From positions 1-46,282 of the forward strand of contig CAITLJ010000035.1 in the NCBI GenBank assembly GCA_903893215.1: a DNA stretch of 46,282 nucleotides, read 5' to 3'. Source of the DNA: an uncultured Ferrovum sp. Lineage in GTDB: Bacteria; Pseudomonadota; Gammaproteobacteria; Burkholderiales; Ferrovaceae. The position numbers and the translations under genes were made by a program. The notes beneath the pieces were generated by a model. The model ran no database searches, had not been told where the DNA came from, and saw only the letters and a program-made list of their open reading frames with translations. Shown here piece after piece: positions 30,780 through 41,233 of this stretch (positions are counted from its first letter, which is position 1; every line of letters begins with the position of its first letter).

Positions 30780-32018
30780 TCAGCGAGGGTTCAGCGCGTG
30801 GCGACCCAACCAGTCGCGGGTCCAGGCGCGCGCCCGCTCATCTGCATCGAACACCGCTTCCAGTGAATCGGCAGCCCCCACGGGCAGCGCCTGCAGACAC
30901 GCGTCGACCGCCTGCGCGATCGTGGTGAACCGGATCTGCAGGTCAAGAAAAGCCTGCACGGCGACTTCGTTGGCAGCATTGAGCATGGCCGGTGCGGTGC
31001 CGCGCAATCGCATCGCGGCATACGCCAGCGCGATGCAGGGAAACCGGCGCTGATCCGGCGCCTGAAAATCCAGCTGCCCCACCCGGACGAGATCGAGCGC
31101 CGGCACACCGGAGGGAATCCGCTCCGGCCATGCCAGCGCATGCGCAATCGGCGTCCGCATGTCTGCGTTGCCGAGTTGCGCCAGCACCGAGCCGTCCACA
31201 TACGACACCATCGAGTGCACCACGCTTTGCGGGTGGATCACGATCTCGACCTGCTCGGGGTCGGCGTGGAACAGCCAGCACGCCTCGATCATCTCGAGCC
31301 CCTTGTTCATCATGGTGGCCGAATCAACAGATATTTTTTGCCCCATCACCCAGTTCGGATGGCGGCAGGCTTCGGCGGGCGTGACCTGATCGAGGGTCAA
31401 CGGATCACGCTCCCGGAACGGCCCACCGGAGGCGGTCAGCAGGATGCGCTCGACGCCGCTGGCTTGCAGACCGCGCGCAAAATCCACCGGCAGGCTCTGA
31501 AAGATGGCGTTGTGCTCACTGTCGACCGGCAACAGTTCAGCGCCACTTTCGCGCACTGCCGCCAGAAACAGCGGCCCCGACATGACCAGCGCCTCCTTGT
31601 TGGCAAGGAGGACACGCTTGCCGGCTTGCGCTGCCGCCAGCGTTGGCGGCAGGCCAGCAGCCCCGACAATGGCTGCCATCACCACCTGCACATCCGGATG
31701 GCAGGCCATTTCCACCAGCGCCGTCTTGCCGGCCAGCACCACCGTGTCCAACCCCGCCTGACGCAGTGCCAGCCGCAGCGTCTCGGCTGCCGTCCGGTCG
31801 GCGAGCACGGCAAATTCAGGACGAAATTGCATGCACTGCTCAAGTAACCGCTGATGGTTGCGCTGGGCACACAGTGCCACCACCCGGAAACGTTGGGGGT
31901 GCAGTGCCAGCACCTCCAGCGTGGACTGACCGATCGACCCGGTGCTACCGAGCACGGTGATACCCTGCGGCACCCGCACGCCAGGGTTGCCCGCTGCCGC
32001 TACCGATGCCGGCGTCAT
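30780..32018 (-). CDS. dxr: 1-deoxy-D-xylulose-5-phosphate reductoisomerase
   Basis: Second step of the MEP isoprenoid pathway, NADPH-dependent. 412 residues with the NADPH motif [29 protein letters not shown], the metal/substrate loop [43 protein letters not shown] and [16 protein letters not shown]. The ATG at 32018 overlaps the cdsA stop as ATGA. Together with uppS two genes upstream it supplies undecaprenyl carrier lipid. Confidence 0.98.
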   Translation of the reverse strand: MTPASVAAAGNPGVRVPQGITVLGSTGSIGQSTLEVLALHPQRFRVVALCAQRNHQRLLEQCMQFRPEFAVLADRTAAETLRLALRQAGLDTVVLAGKTALVEMACHPDVQVVMAAIVGAAGLPPTLAAAQAGKRVLLANKEALVMSGPLFLAAVRESGAELLPVDSEHNAIFQSLPVDFARGLQASGVERILLTASGGPFRERDPLTLDQVTPAEACRHPNWVMGQKISVDSATMMNKGLEMIEACWLFHADPEQVEIVIHPQSVVHSMVSYVDGSVLAQLGNADMRTPIAHALAWPERIPSGVPALDLVRVGQLDFQAPDQRRFPCIALAYAAMRLRGTAPAMLNAANEVAVQAFLDLQIRFTTIAQAVDACLQALPVGAADSLEAVFDADERARAWTRDWLGRHALNPR

Positions 32019-32845
32019 GCGGCCCCCACGTGGGCGACTTGCAACGCAAGCCAGGCTGCTGCGGGCAGCGCTGCGGTGAGCGCATCGATCCGATCGAGCA
32101 CGCCACCATGCCCGGGCAGCACCCAGCCGCTGTCCTTGACGCCTGCGCAGCGCTTCAGCCACGATTCCAGCAAATCGCCCTCGATGCCGAGCGCTGCCAA
32201 CAGGAGCAGTGCCGGCAACCAGAGCGCGCCTGCAGGGTGCTGCAGCAGGGCGATACCCGTGGATTCAGCGACCGGCAACCGCAACACAAGACCAAACAGG
32301 AGCACACCGCCCAGCGCGCCTGCCACGCCTTCCCAGGTTTTTCCCGGGCTGATTGCCGGCGCCAGACGGTGCCGGCCAAAGCGGCGCCCGGCAAAATAGG
32401 CTGTGATGTCCGATACCCAGACCAGCCCCATCGCCGCCAGCAGCACCGTGTTACCGAATCCATGTAACACATGCAGGGCGATTGCACAGGGCAGGATCAC
32501 CACCCAGCCAATCAGGGCACAGGCCCCGGCACCGGCCAGATGCCAACCGCGACGCAACCAGAGCGGCACAGCGGCAAGCCAGAACGCCACTGCTAAAAAC
32601 AGCAGCGGTGACTGCAGCGACACAAGGGCGGGCCAGAACAGCAGGGCCGTCAGTACCAAAACGGTGATTGCAGGGTAAACATATCGCGGCAGGGGCGCAG
32701 GCCGGGCCAGCCGCCCCCATTCGTCGGCCGCCAGTCCACTCACTACAAGCAGAAATACCGACCAGGCCGTGCTGTCACCAAAGCCCAGCAGCAGCACCAG
32801 GCCCAAAACCAGCACCAGGGCGGTCCAGACTCTCTGTTTGAGCAT
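32015..32845 (-). CDS. cdsA: Phosphatidate cytidylyltransferase
   Basis: Integral membrane enzyme making CDP-diacylglycerol from phosphatidate and CTP. 276 residues with about eight hydrophobic segments. The signature is complete: [20 protein letters not shown] followed by [29 protein letters not shown] and [17 protein letters not shown] are also typical. 18 bp after uppS; overlaps dxr by 4 bp. Confidence 0.97.
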   Translation of the reverse strand: MLKQRVWTALVLVLGLVLLLGFGDSTAWSVFLLVVSGLAADEWGRLARPAPLPRYVYPAITVLVLTALLFWPALVSLQSPLLFLAVAFWLAAVPLWLRRGWHLAGAGACALIGWVVILPCAIALHVLHGFGNTVLLAAMGLVWVSDITAYFAGRRFGRHRLAPAISPGKTWEGVAGALGGVLLFGLVLRLPVAESTGIALLQHPAGALWLPALLLLAALGIEGDLLESWLKRCAGVKDSGWVLPGHGGVLDRIDALTAALPAAAWLALQVAHVGAA

Positions 32846-32863
32846 GGTCAGCGGCGACCGGGT

Positions 32864-33646
32864 TTACTGGCCAGCCGCATCACGCCGGGTGGCTTCGCCC
32901 GCACGCAATTGCTCGCTGGTGCGACCAAAACGTCGCTCACGCTGCTGATAGGAGGCAATGGCCAGGTCGAGCGTGCGGGCATCGAACTCGGGCCACAGCA
33001 CATCCGTGAAAAAATATTCGGTGTAGGCGAGTTGCCAAAGCAGGAAGTTGCTGACCCGTTGTTCGCCACCCGTGCGGATGAACAGATCAGGTTCGGGGGC
33101 GTCGGCAAGCGCAAGGTAAGGGGCGAGATCGGTTTCGTCGAGCGTGGCGATGCGGTCCGGACGTTCCTGTGCCAGCCGGCGCACGGCCTGCAGGATATCC
33201 CAGCGGCCGCCATAGTTGGCGGCAATGCTGAGCGTCAACACCGTGTTGGCGGCCGTGAGCTGTTCGGCGTTATGGATCAGTTGCACCATGCCTTCATCAA
33301 AACGGCTGAGGTCACCGATCACGCGGAACCGGATGCCTGCTTCGTGCATGCGCGCCACCTCCCCCTCAAGCATGCCGCGGAACAGTTTCATCAGCAGCGA
33401 AACCTCGGCCGGCGGCCGGCGCCAGTTTTCGCTGCTGAAGGCAAACAGCGTAAGGTGACGAATGCCCCGCTCACGGCAAGCCACCAGCACGCGGCGCACC
33501 ACTTCGGCACCGCGCCGGTGTCCGGCCACCCGCGGCAGCAATCGCTTTTGTGCCCAGCGCCCGTTTCCGTCCATGATAATCGCCACGTGACGGGGCATCA
33601 GGCCGGTGGCAGGAATGACTCGGGTGGAGCTTTCGGTTTCGGGCAT
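32864..33646 (-). CDS. uppS: Undecaprenyl diphosphate synthase (cis-prenyltransferase)
   Basis: Adds eight isopentenyl units to FPP to build the C55 carrier for peptidoglycan and O-antigen. 260 residues from the ATG at 33646 (a TTG lies one codon upstream). [14 protein letters not shown] carries catalytic Asp26; also [18 protein letters not shown], and the C-terminal [20 protein letters not shown]. An N-terminal extension of ~16 residues precedes the core. 58 bp after frr. Confidence 0.97.
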   Translation of the reverse strand: MPETESSTRVIPATGLMPRHVAIIMDGNGRWAQKRLLPRVAGHRRGAEVVRRVLVACRERGIRHLTLFAFSSENWRRPPAEVSLLMKLFRGMLEGEVARMHEAGIRFRVIGDLSRFDEGMVQLIHNAEQLTAANTVLTLSIAANYGGRWDILQAVRRLAQERPDRIATLDETDLAPYLALADAPEPDLFIRTGGEQRVSNFLLWQLAYTEYFFTDVLWPEFDARTLDLAIASYQQRERRFGRTSEQLRAGEATRRDAAGQ

Positions 33647-33704
33647 CAACGCATTCCGGCAGGCTGGAAGGACGGGTAAGACGGACAGCCAGGGATCGCC
33701 CGGC

Positions 33705-34262
33705 TCAGACCGCCATCAGTTCCGCTTCTTTCGCGGCCATTGCCTTGTCGACTTCGGCCACATAGCGATCGGTCAGTTTCTGGATGTCGTCCGTGGCTTT
33801 GCGCTCGTCATCCTCGGAAATATCCCTGGCCTTGAGCGCGTCCTTCAGGTGGGTGATCGCATCACGCCGCACATTGCGCACCGCCACCCGACCGTCCTCA
33901 CATTCCGACCGTACCACTTTGGTCAGGTCGCGGCGGCGTTCCTCGGTGAGGGCAGGCATCGGGATACGCACCTGCTCACCGAAGCTGGACGGGTTGAGCC
34001 CCAGATCACTGTCACGGATGGCCTTTTCACAGGCGCTCAACATCTTCTTTTCGTAAGGCTGAACGCCGATGGTCCGCGCATCGATCAGGGTGACGTTGGC
34101 CACCTGATTGATCGGCGTGGGTGAGCCGTAGTAATCCACCATCACATGATCGATCAGCCCGGTATGGGCGCGACCCGTGCGGATCTTGCCCAACCCATGC
34201 CTGAGGGACTCAAGCGACTTGATCATCTTCTGCTCGGCCTGTTTCTTGATGTCCGCAATCAT
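33705..34262 (-). CDS. frr: Ribosome recycling factor
   Basis: Splits post-termination ribosomes together with EF-G. 185 residues, the exact usual size. Typical sequence throughout: [59 protein letters not shown], and the C-terminal helix [20 protein letters not shown]. 39 bp after pyrH. Confidence 0.98.
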   Translation of the reverse strand: MIADIKKQAEQKMIKSLESLRHGLGKIRTGRAHTGLIDHVMVDYYGSPTPINQVANVTLIDARTIGVQPYEKKMLSACEKAIRDSDLGLNPSSFGEQVRIPMPALTEERRRDLTKVVRSECEDGRVAVRNVRRDAITHLKDALKARDISEDDERKATDDIQKLTDRYVAEVDKAMAAKEAELMAV

Positions 34263-34301
34263 GCGAATCCACTCCGTATTCTCGCCGCACCGCGGCAGGC
34301 T

Positions 34302-35015
34302 TCAGACTGTGACCAGGGTGCCTTCAGCTGCCCCGCACACCATGCGCATCAGTGCGCCCGGCTTGAAAATGCTGAACACCCCAACCGGCAGACACTGGTC
34401 ACGACACAGGGTCAGGGCGGTGGCATCCATCACCTTCAGGTTTTTCACGATCGCCTCGTCAAAGCTGAGGCGCTCATAACGGACGGCGGTGGCGTCGGTG
34501 ACCGGGTCGGCGGTGTAAACGCCGTCCACCTTGGTCGCCTTCAGCACCACATCCACACCCATCTCCATGCCGCGCAGGGCTGCCGCAGTATCTGTGGTAA
34601 AGAACGGGTTGCCCGTGCCAGCGGCAAAAATCACCACACGTCCCTCTTCCAGATAACGCATGGCTTTGCCGCGGATGTAGGGCTCGGCCACCTGCTCGAT
34701 GGTGAGCGCCGACTGCACCCGTGCCTTCAGCCCCGCCCGGCGCATGGCGTCCTGCAGGGCCAGGGCATTCATCACGGTTGCCAGCATGCCCATGTAATCG
34801 GCCGTCGCGCGGTCCATGCCGGCGGCGCCGGGGGCCACGCCACGAAAAATATTGCCACCGCCGATCACCACCCCGACCTGGACGCCGAGTCGGCTGATTT
34901 CGGCGATTTCACCGACGATGCGCTGGATGGTCTCCCGATTGATGCCATAGCTGTCGTCACCCATCAGGGCTTCACCCGACAGCTTGAGCATCACCCGTTG
35001 GTAGATGGGGGTCAT
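34302..35015 (-). CDS. pyrH: Uridylate kinase
   Basis: UMP to UDP, feeding CTP synthase (pyrG in this window). 237 residues. Amino-acid-kinase fold with [59 protein letters not shown] and the C-terminal GTLVTV. The start [15 protein letters not shown] at 35015 lies 10 bp after tsf; the frame opens further up but only within tsf. Confidence 0.98.
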   Translation of the reverse strand: MTPIYQRVMLKLSGEALMGDDSYGINRETIQRIVGEIAEISRLGVQVGVVIGGGNIFRGVAPGAAGMDRATADYMGMLATVMNALALQDAMRRAGLKARVQSALTIEQVAEPYIRGKAMRYLEEGRVVIFAAGTGNPFFTTDTAAALRGMEMGVDVVLKATKVDGVYTADPVTDATAVRYERLSFDEAIVKNLKVMDATALTLCRDQCLPVGVFSIFKPGALMRMVCGAAEGTLVTV

Positions 35016-35025
35016 TGGCAGTCCC

Positions 35026-35919
35026 TTATTGCTTCTGGACCTGGCCTGCAGCAGCAGCCACTTCGGCAGCAAAGTCCTCAACCGGCTTTTTCTCGATGCC
35101 TTCGCCCACCACAAACATATGGAACGCATTGACCTTGGCCGAACGGGTCTTCAGCAGCTTTTCGACCTTTTGCTCGGGGTCCTTGACGAAGTCCTGCCCC
35201 AGCAGGGTGACTTCTGCCAGATACTTGGCAATCCGGCCTTCCACCATTTTGGCGACGATGTCAGCCGGCTTGCCCGATTCGGCGGCCTGCGCAGTGTAGA
35301 TTTCGCGCTCGCGGGCCAGCAGTTCCGGGTTGACCTGTTCGGACGACACGCACAGCGGCTTGCTTGCGGCGATGTGCATGGCCAGATCCTTGCCCAGTGC
35401 TTCGTCACCGCCTTCGAGGTCAATCAGCACGCCGATACGGGCACCGTGCAGATAGGTGGCGAGATGACCGGCGGTCTGGCCCCGCACGGCACGGCGCAGC
35501 GAGATGTTCTCGCCAAGCTTCATCACCAGCGCCTTGCGGGTGTCTTCGATGCTGGCGCCAGTGGCCAACGCGACGTCGGCAAGGGCCGCCACATCGGTCG
35601 TGCCGCTGGCGGCCACAGCCGCAGCGACGTCACGGGCAAAGGCCACAAAATCATCATTCTTGCCCACGAAGTCGGTTTCGCAGTTCACTTCCACCAGGGC
35701 ACCGGTCTTGCCATCCGCGGACAGGCTGGCAGCGACCACACCTTCGGCGGCCACACGCCCGGCGGCCTTGCTGGCCTTGGCGCCGCTGCGGATGCGCAGC
35801 AGGTCTTCTGCTGCCTTCAGATCGCCGTCTGCCTCGCTGAGCGCCTTCTTGCATTCCATCATGCCAAGACCGGTCAGTTCGCGCAGTTCCTTCACCATGC
35901 CTGCGGTGATTTCCGCCAT
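35026..35919 (-). CDS. tsf: Elongation factor Ts
   Basis: Nucleotide exchange factor for EF-Tu. 297 residues. N-terminal UBA-like domain ([20 protein letters not shown]), then the core [19 protein letters not shown] (TDF motif contacts EF-Tu), and the C-terminal [18 protein letters not shown]. The ATG has AGGAG at 9-13 bases. It is separated from rpsB by 215 bp containing a strong hairpin, as often seen for rpsB-tsf. Confidence 0.98.
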   Translation of the reverse strand: MAEITAGMVKELRELTGLGMMECKKALSEADGDLKAAEDLLRIRSGAKASKAAGRVAAEGVVAASLSADGKTGALVEVNCETDFVGKNDDFVAFARDVAAAVAASGTTDVAALADVALATGASIEDTRKALVMKLGENISLRRAVRGQTAGHLATYLHGARIGVLIDLEGGDEALGKDLAMHIAASKPLCVSSEQVNPELLAREREIYTAQAAESGKPADIVAKMVEGRIAKYLAEVTLLGQDFVKDPEQKVEKLLKTRSAKVNAFHMFVVGEGIEKKPVEDFAAEVAAAAGQVQKQ

Positions 35920-36077
35920 TTCAAGCTCCTGTTCGGGGTGGCCGCGCCCGTCGGGGCCGCAGCAAATTAGATGCACCGCCATGGCGGCACACCGGGTATG
36001 TTGGTACTGACGGTGCACTGCAACAACAGCGCACCGTGATCTTTCCTTGCGCTGCCATTGCAGCACATTGTTTGTTA

Positions 36078-36109
36078 CAGCGCGCCCTTGGTCACGTCAG
36101 GGTGCGCTG
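36078..36109 (-). promoter_or_regulatory. Hairpin between rpsB and tsf
   Basis: CAGCGC-G-CCCT (36078-36088) pairs with AGGG-T-GCGCTG (36099-36109): an 11-bp stem with one mismatch position (wobble on one strand) and a 10-base loop, 26 bp after the rpsB stop in transcript direction. No U-run follows, so partial attenuation or mRNA processing is likelier than full termination. The remaining gap (35920-36077) also holds CCGCCATGGCGG, a self-complementary 12-mer. Confidence 0.6.
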
Positions 36110-36134
36110 CAGATGACACATGGACCGGTCGGAA

Positions 36135-36887
36135 TCAACCGGCCTGGTCGGCCTCACCGGCGTCTTCCACTTCAACGAAGTCGTCGGCGGCAACGATATC
36201 CGAAATCACCTGTGCGCGACCTTCAAGGATCGAGTCGGCCACACCGCGGGCATACAGGCGAATGGCGCGGGTGGAATCGTCGTTGCCGGGAATGACGTAG
36301 TCCACGCCTTCCACCGAGTTGTTGGTATCGACCACGCCAATCACCGGGATACCCAGCTTGCGGGCTTCCACCACGGCATTCTTCTGGTAGCCAACGTCGA
36401 TCACGAACATGGCATCCGGCACGCCGCCCATGTCCTTGATGCCGCCAAGGCTGCGCTCGAGCTTTTCGAGTTCGCGCTGCAGCATCAGCGATTCCTTTTT
36501 CGACAGCTTGTCCACCGAACCATCGGCAAACATGGCCGACAGGTCGTGCAGGCGCTTGATCGAGCCCTTGACGGTCTTGAAGTTGGTCAGCATGCCACCG
36601 AGCCAGCGATGATCAACGTAGGGGGCGCCGCAGCGGGCGGCTTCTTCGCGAACGATGTCACGCGCCTGGCGCTTGGTACCGACAAACAGCACGTTGCCCT
36701 TGTTGGATGACAACTGCTTCACAAACTTCATCGCTTCCTGGTAGAGCGGCAGAGTCTTTTCCAGGTTGATGATGTGGATGTTGTTACGGTGGCCGAAGAT
36801 GTACGGTGCCATCTTGGGGTTCCAGTAACGGGTCTGGTGGCCAAAGTGGACACCGGCTTCGAGCATCTGACGCATTGTGACGGACAT
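36135..36887 (-). CDS. rpsB: 30S ribosomal protein S2
   Basis: 250 residues. Typical S2 sequence: [63 protein letters not shown], and the signature [20 protein letters not shown] followed by [12 protein letters not shown]. An acidic C-terminal tail ([13 protein letters not shown]). ATG at 36887 has AGGAG 8 bases upstream. It heads the sixteen-gene minus-strand run. Confidence 0.99.
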   Translation of the reverse strand: MSVTMRQMLEAGVHFGHQTRYWNPKMAPYIFGHRNNIHIINLEKTLPLYQEAMKFVKQLSSNKGNVLFVGTKRQARDIVREEAARCGAPYVDHRWLGGMLTNFKTVKGSIKRLHDLSAMFADGSVDKLSKKESLMLQRELEKLERSLGGIKDMGGVPDAMFVIDVGYQKNAVVEARKLGIPVIGVVDTNNSVEGVDYVIPGNDDSTRAIRLYARGVADSILEGRAQVISDIVAADDFVEVEDAGEADQAG

Positions 36888-37074
36888 TGCATTTCTCCTG
36901 CGGAGGGTTGAGCCTGCCATTCCCCCGGCGACACCAGACCATCGCAGTGACCATGCACTGACCGGACCGGGCACCCTCGCAAACCGTGTCCACTGATAAG
37001 TCAGGGACATGCATGTTGGGGGAATGCGTTGATGTTAGGCCGCCTACCGGAATGGCGTGGCGACCCTGCTGCAC

Positions 37075-37101
37075 CCTGACCTGGCAAATTGCCAGCTCAG
37101 G
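37075..37101 (-). promoter_or_regulatory. Hairpin at the 5' end of the rpsB leader
   Basis: CCTGA-C-CTGGC-AAATT-GCCAG-C-TCAGG: a 10-bp stem with one internal mismatch. It starts a few bases after the proposed rpsB promoter, at the head of a ~215-nt leader. rpsB leaders in proteobacteria are known to mediate autorepression by S2; this hairpin is a candidate part of such a structure. The rest of 36888-37074 is non-coding leader in which I see no gene. Confidence 0.55.
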
Positions 37102-37110
37102 TAACCCCCG

Positions 37111-37140
37111 AGTCTAGCATGGGACGACTGACCGCCTCAA
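37111..37140 (-). promoter_or_regulatory. Putative rpsB promoter (extended -10)
   Basis: On the minus strand TTGAGG (37140-37135), an 18-base spacer, and TGC-TAGACT (-10 at 37116-37111 with the TG extension). Four of six matches in each box. Position is 224 bases before the rpsB ATG. Confidence 0.5.
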
Positions 37141-37171
37141 GACCCCTAAAATTTCTACCTACCTTACTGTT

Positions 37172-37177
37172 TATAAT
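37172..37177 (+). promoter_or_regulatory. Putative map promoter -10 (TATAAT)
   Basis: A perfect TATAAT 28 bases before the map ATG, in a locally AT-rich stretch. No good -35 at 16-18 bases. The implied leader is very short and lacks a clear ribosome site. Confidence 0.45.
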
Positions 37178-37205
37178 GGTCCTGATCTGATGCACAATCC
37201 GACCC

Positions 37206-37994
37206 ATGGCTGTCAATTTGAAATCTGCCGCGGACATCGCGGCCATGCGCATCGCAGGGCAACTGGCCTCCGAAGTGCTCGACTACATCACTCCTTTCGT
37301 CAAGCCCGGTGTCAGCACCGGCGAACTGGACAGGCTGTGCCACGACTATATGGTCGACGTGCAGGGCACCATTCCGGCGCCACTGAACTACGCCCCTCCT
37401 GGTCACTCGCCTTACCCCAAGTCAATCTGCACGTCAGTCAACCATCAGGTTTGCCACGGCATTCCGGGAGACCGGGTGCTGAAGTCCGGCGACATCGTCA
37501 ATCTTGACATTACCGTGATCAAGGACGGCTATCACGGCGACACCAGCCGCATGTTCGAGGTGGGCAACGTATCCACGCAGGCGCGGCGTCTTTGCCAGAT
37601 CACTTACGAATGCATGTGGCGCGGTATCCGCATGGTGCGCGCGGGCGCCCATCTGGGTGATATCGGCCATGCCATCCAGACCCACGCAGAGGGAGCCGGT
37701 TATTCCATCGTGCGTGAATTTTGTGGCCATGGCATCGGCACCGTGTTCCATGAAGACCCGCAGGTGCTGCATTACGGACGCCCCGGCGCCGGAGTCAAGC
37801 TTCAGGCCGGAATGATCTTCACCATCGAGCCGATGGTGAATGCCGGCCAGTCGCGCATCCGGCAGCTTGCCGATGGCTGGACCATCGTCACGGCGGACCA
37901 TAGCCCCTCCGCCCAGTGGGAGCACACCGTGCTGGTCACCGACGACGGCTATGAGGTGCTCACCGTTTCGGCGGGCACGCCGGCCCCAGCCTGA
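37206..37994 (+). CDS. map: Methionine aminopeptidase type I
   Basis: Removes initiator Met from new proteins after deformylation; def is encoded nearby. 262 residues. Pita-bread fold with metal ligands in GDIVNLDITVIKDGYHGDTS (two Asp), REFCGHGIGTVFHEDPQV (His), FTIEPMVNAG (Glu) and SAQWEHTVLVT (Glu). Substrate-side YPKSICTSVNHQVCHGIP present. Divergent from rpsB, the usual arrangement. Confidence 0.98.
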   Translation: MAVNLKSAADIAAMRIAGQLASEVLDYITPFVKPGVSTGELDRLCHDYMVDVQGTIPAPLNYAPPGHSPYPKSICTSVNHQVCHGIPGDRVLKSGDIVNLDITVIKDGYHGDTSRMFEVGNVSTQARRLCQITYECMWRGIRMVRAGAHLGDIGHAIQTHAEGAGYSIVREFCGHGIGTVFHEDPQVLHYGRPGAGVKLQAGMIFTIEPMVNAGQSRIRQLADGWTIVTADHSPSAQWEHTVLVTDDGYEVLTVSAGTPAPA

Positions 37995-38007
37995 CCGCCG
38001 GCCTGCG

Positions 38008-40593
38008 ATGAGCGCCCTCGCCGAGCGCAGCGCGCACGCACGGCTGCGTACCGAGTGTCGCGGCGTGCTGGAGCAGGGGCGCAAGGCCCTGAAGGCGTCT
38101 TACCTGCTGCAGCCACGCCCAACCCGGATGTTGCAGGGGTACGCGCGCCTGGTCGATGGTGTGCTGCGTACCCTGTGGGATGCCCTCGGTGCGCCGGAGG
38201 GCAGCGCGCTGGCAGCGGTGGGCGGCTATGGCCGCGGCGAACTGTATCCCTGCTCCGATGTGGACGTGCTGATCCTGTTCCACGAGCATACGGAGGCCAG
38301 TCAGGCCTTCGCAGAGCGACTGGTGGGGCTGCTCTGGGACGTCGGACTGGAAATCGGCCACAGCGTCCGCACCGCACAGGAGTGCCTGGAAGAAGCCGGC
38401 AAGGACCTCACCGTGATGACCAACCTGGCCGAGTTGCGCGCCCTGGTCGACCCGCGCCAGATGCTGACCAGCCTGTCGGTGGCGCTTGAAGCGGGCGTCG
38501 ACCGCCGCCAGTTCCTGGCCGGCAAGGTCGCCGAACAGGAGCGTCGTCACCTGCGCCACAACGATACCGCGTTCAACCTCGAACCGAACCTGAAGGAGAG
38601 CCCGGGTGGACTGCGCGACCTGCAGACCCTGATCTGGCTGGCCTGGGGCGCAGGGCTCGGTGCAAGCTGGCGCACGCTGGTGGGGCATGGCGTGATCACC
38701 CACGAAGAATTGCGGCGCATCCGCCGCGACCAGCGCGTGCTGCAGGACTTGCGCATCCGCCTTCACCTGCTGGCCGGTCGCCGCGAAGACCGCCTGCTGT
38801 TCGATTACCAGCAGCGGCTGGCGGATCAGTTCGGCTTTCATGAGCAGGGCCATCAGCGTGCCGGTGAGTTCCTGATGCAGCGGTTTTTCCGCACCGCCAA
38901 ATCAGTCAGCCTGCTCAATACCATCCTGGTCAGCCAGATCCGCAGCTGGAGCAGCGTTCCGCGGGCACCTGAACCAGTGGTGATTGATGAATCCTTTGCG
39001 CGCTGGGGTGACCTGCTCGGTGCGCGCCACGATCATGCCTTCGAGCAACGTCCGGAACTGGTGTTCCGTGCCCTGCTGACGTTGCAACGGCATCCTGAAC
39101 TGCGCGGCTTCACGCCAGACGCGCTGCGCTCGCTGTGGCGCGCCCGGCCGGGCCTGAATGCCGCATTCCGGCGCGATCCGGACAATCGCCGGCTGTTCAT
39201 GGAGATCCTGCGCGAGCCGCGACGGGTAACCGATGTGCTGCGCCGGATGAATCGCTACGGCCTGCTCGGCGCCTACATTCCTGCTTTCGGCCGGATCGAG
39301 GGGCAGATGCAGCACGACCTGTTCCACGTCTACACGGTGGATGAGCACATCCTGCGCGTACTGCGCAATGTGCGGCGCTTTGCGGTATCCGAATTCGACC
39401 ATGAGTTCCCGCTGTGCTCCAACCTGATGCAAGGCTTCGAGCGCCCGGAGGTGCTCTACCTTGCCGCCCTGTTCCATGACATCGCCAAAGGCCGCGGTGG
39501 CGATCATTCCGCACTCGGCTCGGTCGATGCGCGGCAGTTCTGCCGCCAGCACAGCGTCAGCGAGGAAGATACGCGACTGGTGGTCTGGCTGGTGGAACAG
39601 CATCTGACCATGTCGAGCACTGCCCAGAAACAGGACCTGTCCGATCCGGAGGTAATCGGCCAGTTCGTGCAACTGACCGGTGATGAACGCCACCTGGTCG
39701 CGCTGTATCTGCTCACCGTGGCAGATATCCGCGGCACCAGTCCCAAGGTATGGAATGCCTGGAAGGGCAAGCTGCTGGAAGACCTGTTTCTGGCCGCACG
39801 GCGCAAGCTTCAGGGCGGCGACGGAACGCTGGGCGAGGCCCTCGCCAGCAAACGCGACCGTGCCGCCAGCATCCTGTTGCAGTACGGCCTGGCCAGTGAC
39901 CGTTACGCCGAATTCTGGGCCCAGCTCGACAGCACCTACTTCCAGCGTCACGAGGCACAGGAAATCGCCTGGCATACGCGCTGCCTGCATGCCCGCCACA
40001 ACAAGGGCGAAGCGGTCGTGCGCGCTCGCCTCTCCCCGCTCGGCGAAGGTGTGCAGGTGATGATTTACGCACCCGACCAGATTGCCCTGTTCGCACGCAT
40101 CTGCGGCTTTTTCGAGCGTCTCGGCTATTCGATTGTGGAAGCCAAGATCTACACCACCACCCGCAATCACGCGCTCGACAGCTTTCAGGTGCTGTACCGC
40201 GGCCGCGATGCCGGTCACTACCGCGACGTGCTTGCCTACATGGAGCAGACCCTGCGCGAGCATCTGCTCGCCCCGGCACCACTCGACAAGCCGCTGACCA
40301 CCCGACTGTCACGACATCTGCGGCACTTCCCGATCACCGCGCGCGCCGGCCTCAGCGCGCCCGACCGGCATGGCGCACGCGTGCTCACGCTGACTGCGGG
40401 TGACCGGCCCGGCCTGCTTTATCGCGTGGCGCAAGTGCTGCTGGCGCATGATGTGCGCCTGCTGGGCGCCAAGATCAACACGCTCGGCGAACGCGCCGAA
40501 GACAGCCTGCTGATTTCGGGGGAACGTCTGCAGACCCCGGATGCGCAGGACGCCCTGCGCGACGCAGTGCTGGCTGCGCTGACGGCCGACTGA
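38008..40593 (+). CDS. glnD: Bifunctional uridylyltransferase/uridylyl-removing enzyme GlnD
   Basis: Senses glutamine and modifies PII (GlnB/GlnK). 861 residues in the usual order: nucleotidyltransferase (VGGYGRGELYPCSDVDVLIL, about 70-90), then the PII-UTase helical region (ESPGGLRDLQTLIWLAWG), HD hydrolase (LFHDIAKGRGGDHSALGS, about 488-505), and two C-terminal ACT domains (about 683-760 and 790-861; the second begins VLTLTAGDRPGLLYRVAQVL). The ATG at 38008 is 13 bp after map; the frame is open upstream within map only as a shadow. Confidence 0.97.
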   Translation: MSALAERSAHARLRTECRGVLEQGRKALKASYLLQPRPTRMLQGYARLVDGVLRTLWDALGAPEGSALAAVGGYGRGELYPCSDVDVLILFHEHTEASQAFAERLVGLLWDVGLEIGHSVRTAQECLEEAGKDLTVMTNLAELRALVDPRQMLTSLSVALEAGVDRRQFLAGKVAEQERRHLRHNDTAFNLEPNLKESPGGLRDLQTLIWLAWGAGLGASWRTLVGHGVITHEELRRIRRDQRVLQDLRIRLHLLAGRREDRLLFDYQQRLADQFGFHEQGHQRAGEFLMQRFFRTAKSVSLLNTILVSQIRSWSSVPRAPEPVVIDESFARWGDLLGARHDHAFEQRPELVFRALLTLQRHPELRGFTPDALRSLWRARPGLNAAFRRDPDNRRLFMEILREPRRVTDVLRRMNRYGLLGAYIPAFGRIEGQMQHDLFHVYTVDEHILRVLRNVRRFAVSEFDHEFPLCSNLMQGFERPEVLYLAALFHDIAKGRGGDHSALGSVDARQFCRQHSVSEEDTRLVVWLVEQHLTMSSTAQKQDLSDPEVIGQFVQLTGDERHLVALYLLTVADIRGTSPKVWNAWKGKLLEDLFLAARRKLQGGDGTLGEALASKRDRAASILLQYGLASDRYAEFWAQLDSTYFQRHEAQEIAWHTRCLHARHNKGEAVVRARLSPLGEGVQVMIYAPDQIALFARICGFFERLGYSIVEAKIYTTTRNHALDSFQVLYRGRDAGHYRDVLAYMEQTLREHLLAPAPLDKPLTTRLSRHLRHFPITARAGLSAPDRHGARVLTLTAGDRPGLLYRVAQVLLAHDVRLLGAKINTLGERAEDSLLISGERLQTPDAQDALRDAVLAALTAD

Positions 40594-40605
40594 AGGGCCG
40601 CGCAG

Positions 40606-40629
40606 CATGGCGCCATGGCGCCATGGCGC
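40606..40629. repeat. Three 8-bp tandem copies of CATGGCGC
   Basis: Three perfect adjoining copies, sitting 13 bp after glnD in the 74-bp gap before the convergent def. Because CATG and GGCGCC are self-complementary the array can also fold; a terminator role is possible but no U-run is present. Confidence 0.85.
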
Positions 40630-40667
40630 GACCGGCTGCCTGTCGGCCGCCGGGTGTTGACTCCGCC

Positions 40668-41204
40668 TCAATCGTCGGCGTCTTCCGCCATGCCGGGAAA
40701 CAGCACGGAGGTGTAGCCCAACCGGGTCAGGTCATGCATCCGCATGGGATACAGCAGGCCGATCAGATGATCACACTCGTGCTGCACCACGCGCGCATGA
40801 AAGCCGCTGACGGTGCGGTCGATCGCATTGCCCTGCGGGTCAAAACCCTGATAACGGATGTTCTGATGACGCGGTACCACGCCGCGCAGACCGGGTACCG
40901 AGAGACACCCCTCCCAGCCGTCCTCGAGCGCGTCATCAAGCGGGGTGATCCGCGGATTGATCAACACCGTATACGGTACCTGCGCGGCATCGGGATAACG
41001 CGGGTTGCTGCGCACGCCGAATACCACCACCTGCAGGCTGACACCGATCTGCGGTGCGGCCAGTCCCGCCCCATTGGCCGCTTCCATGGTGTCATGCAGG
41101 TCCTGCAGCAACGCGTGCAGCCCGGGGGTGTCGAAGGCCTCCACTGCCTCGGCGTGCTGCAACAGCAGCGGGTGTCCCATGCGCAGGATCTCTCTGACCG
41201 CCAT
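40668..41204 (-). CDS. def: Peptide deformylase
   Basis: Removes the formyl group from initiator Met. 178 residues with all three motifs: [11 protein letters not shown] (I), [11 protein letters not shown] with the metal Cys (II), and QHECDHLIG with the two His and catalytic Glu (III). It lies 29 bp after mtnP, apart from any fmt gene, so the genome may have a second def next to fmt. Convergent with glnD. Confidence 0.96.
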   Translation of the reverse strand: MAVREILRMGHPLLLQHAEAVEAFDTPGLHALLQDLHDTMEAANGAGLAAPQIGVSLQVVVFGVRSNPRYPDAAQVPYTVLINPRITPLDDALEDGWEGCLSVPGLRGVVPRHQNIRYQGFDPQGNAIDRTVSGFHARVVQHECDHLIGLLYPMRMHDLTRLGYTSVLFPGMAEDADD

Positions 41205-41233
41205 GTGCGTTCCTCCTGAAATGGATGTCCCGG

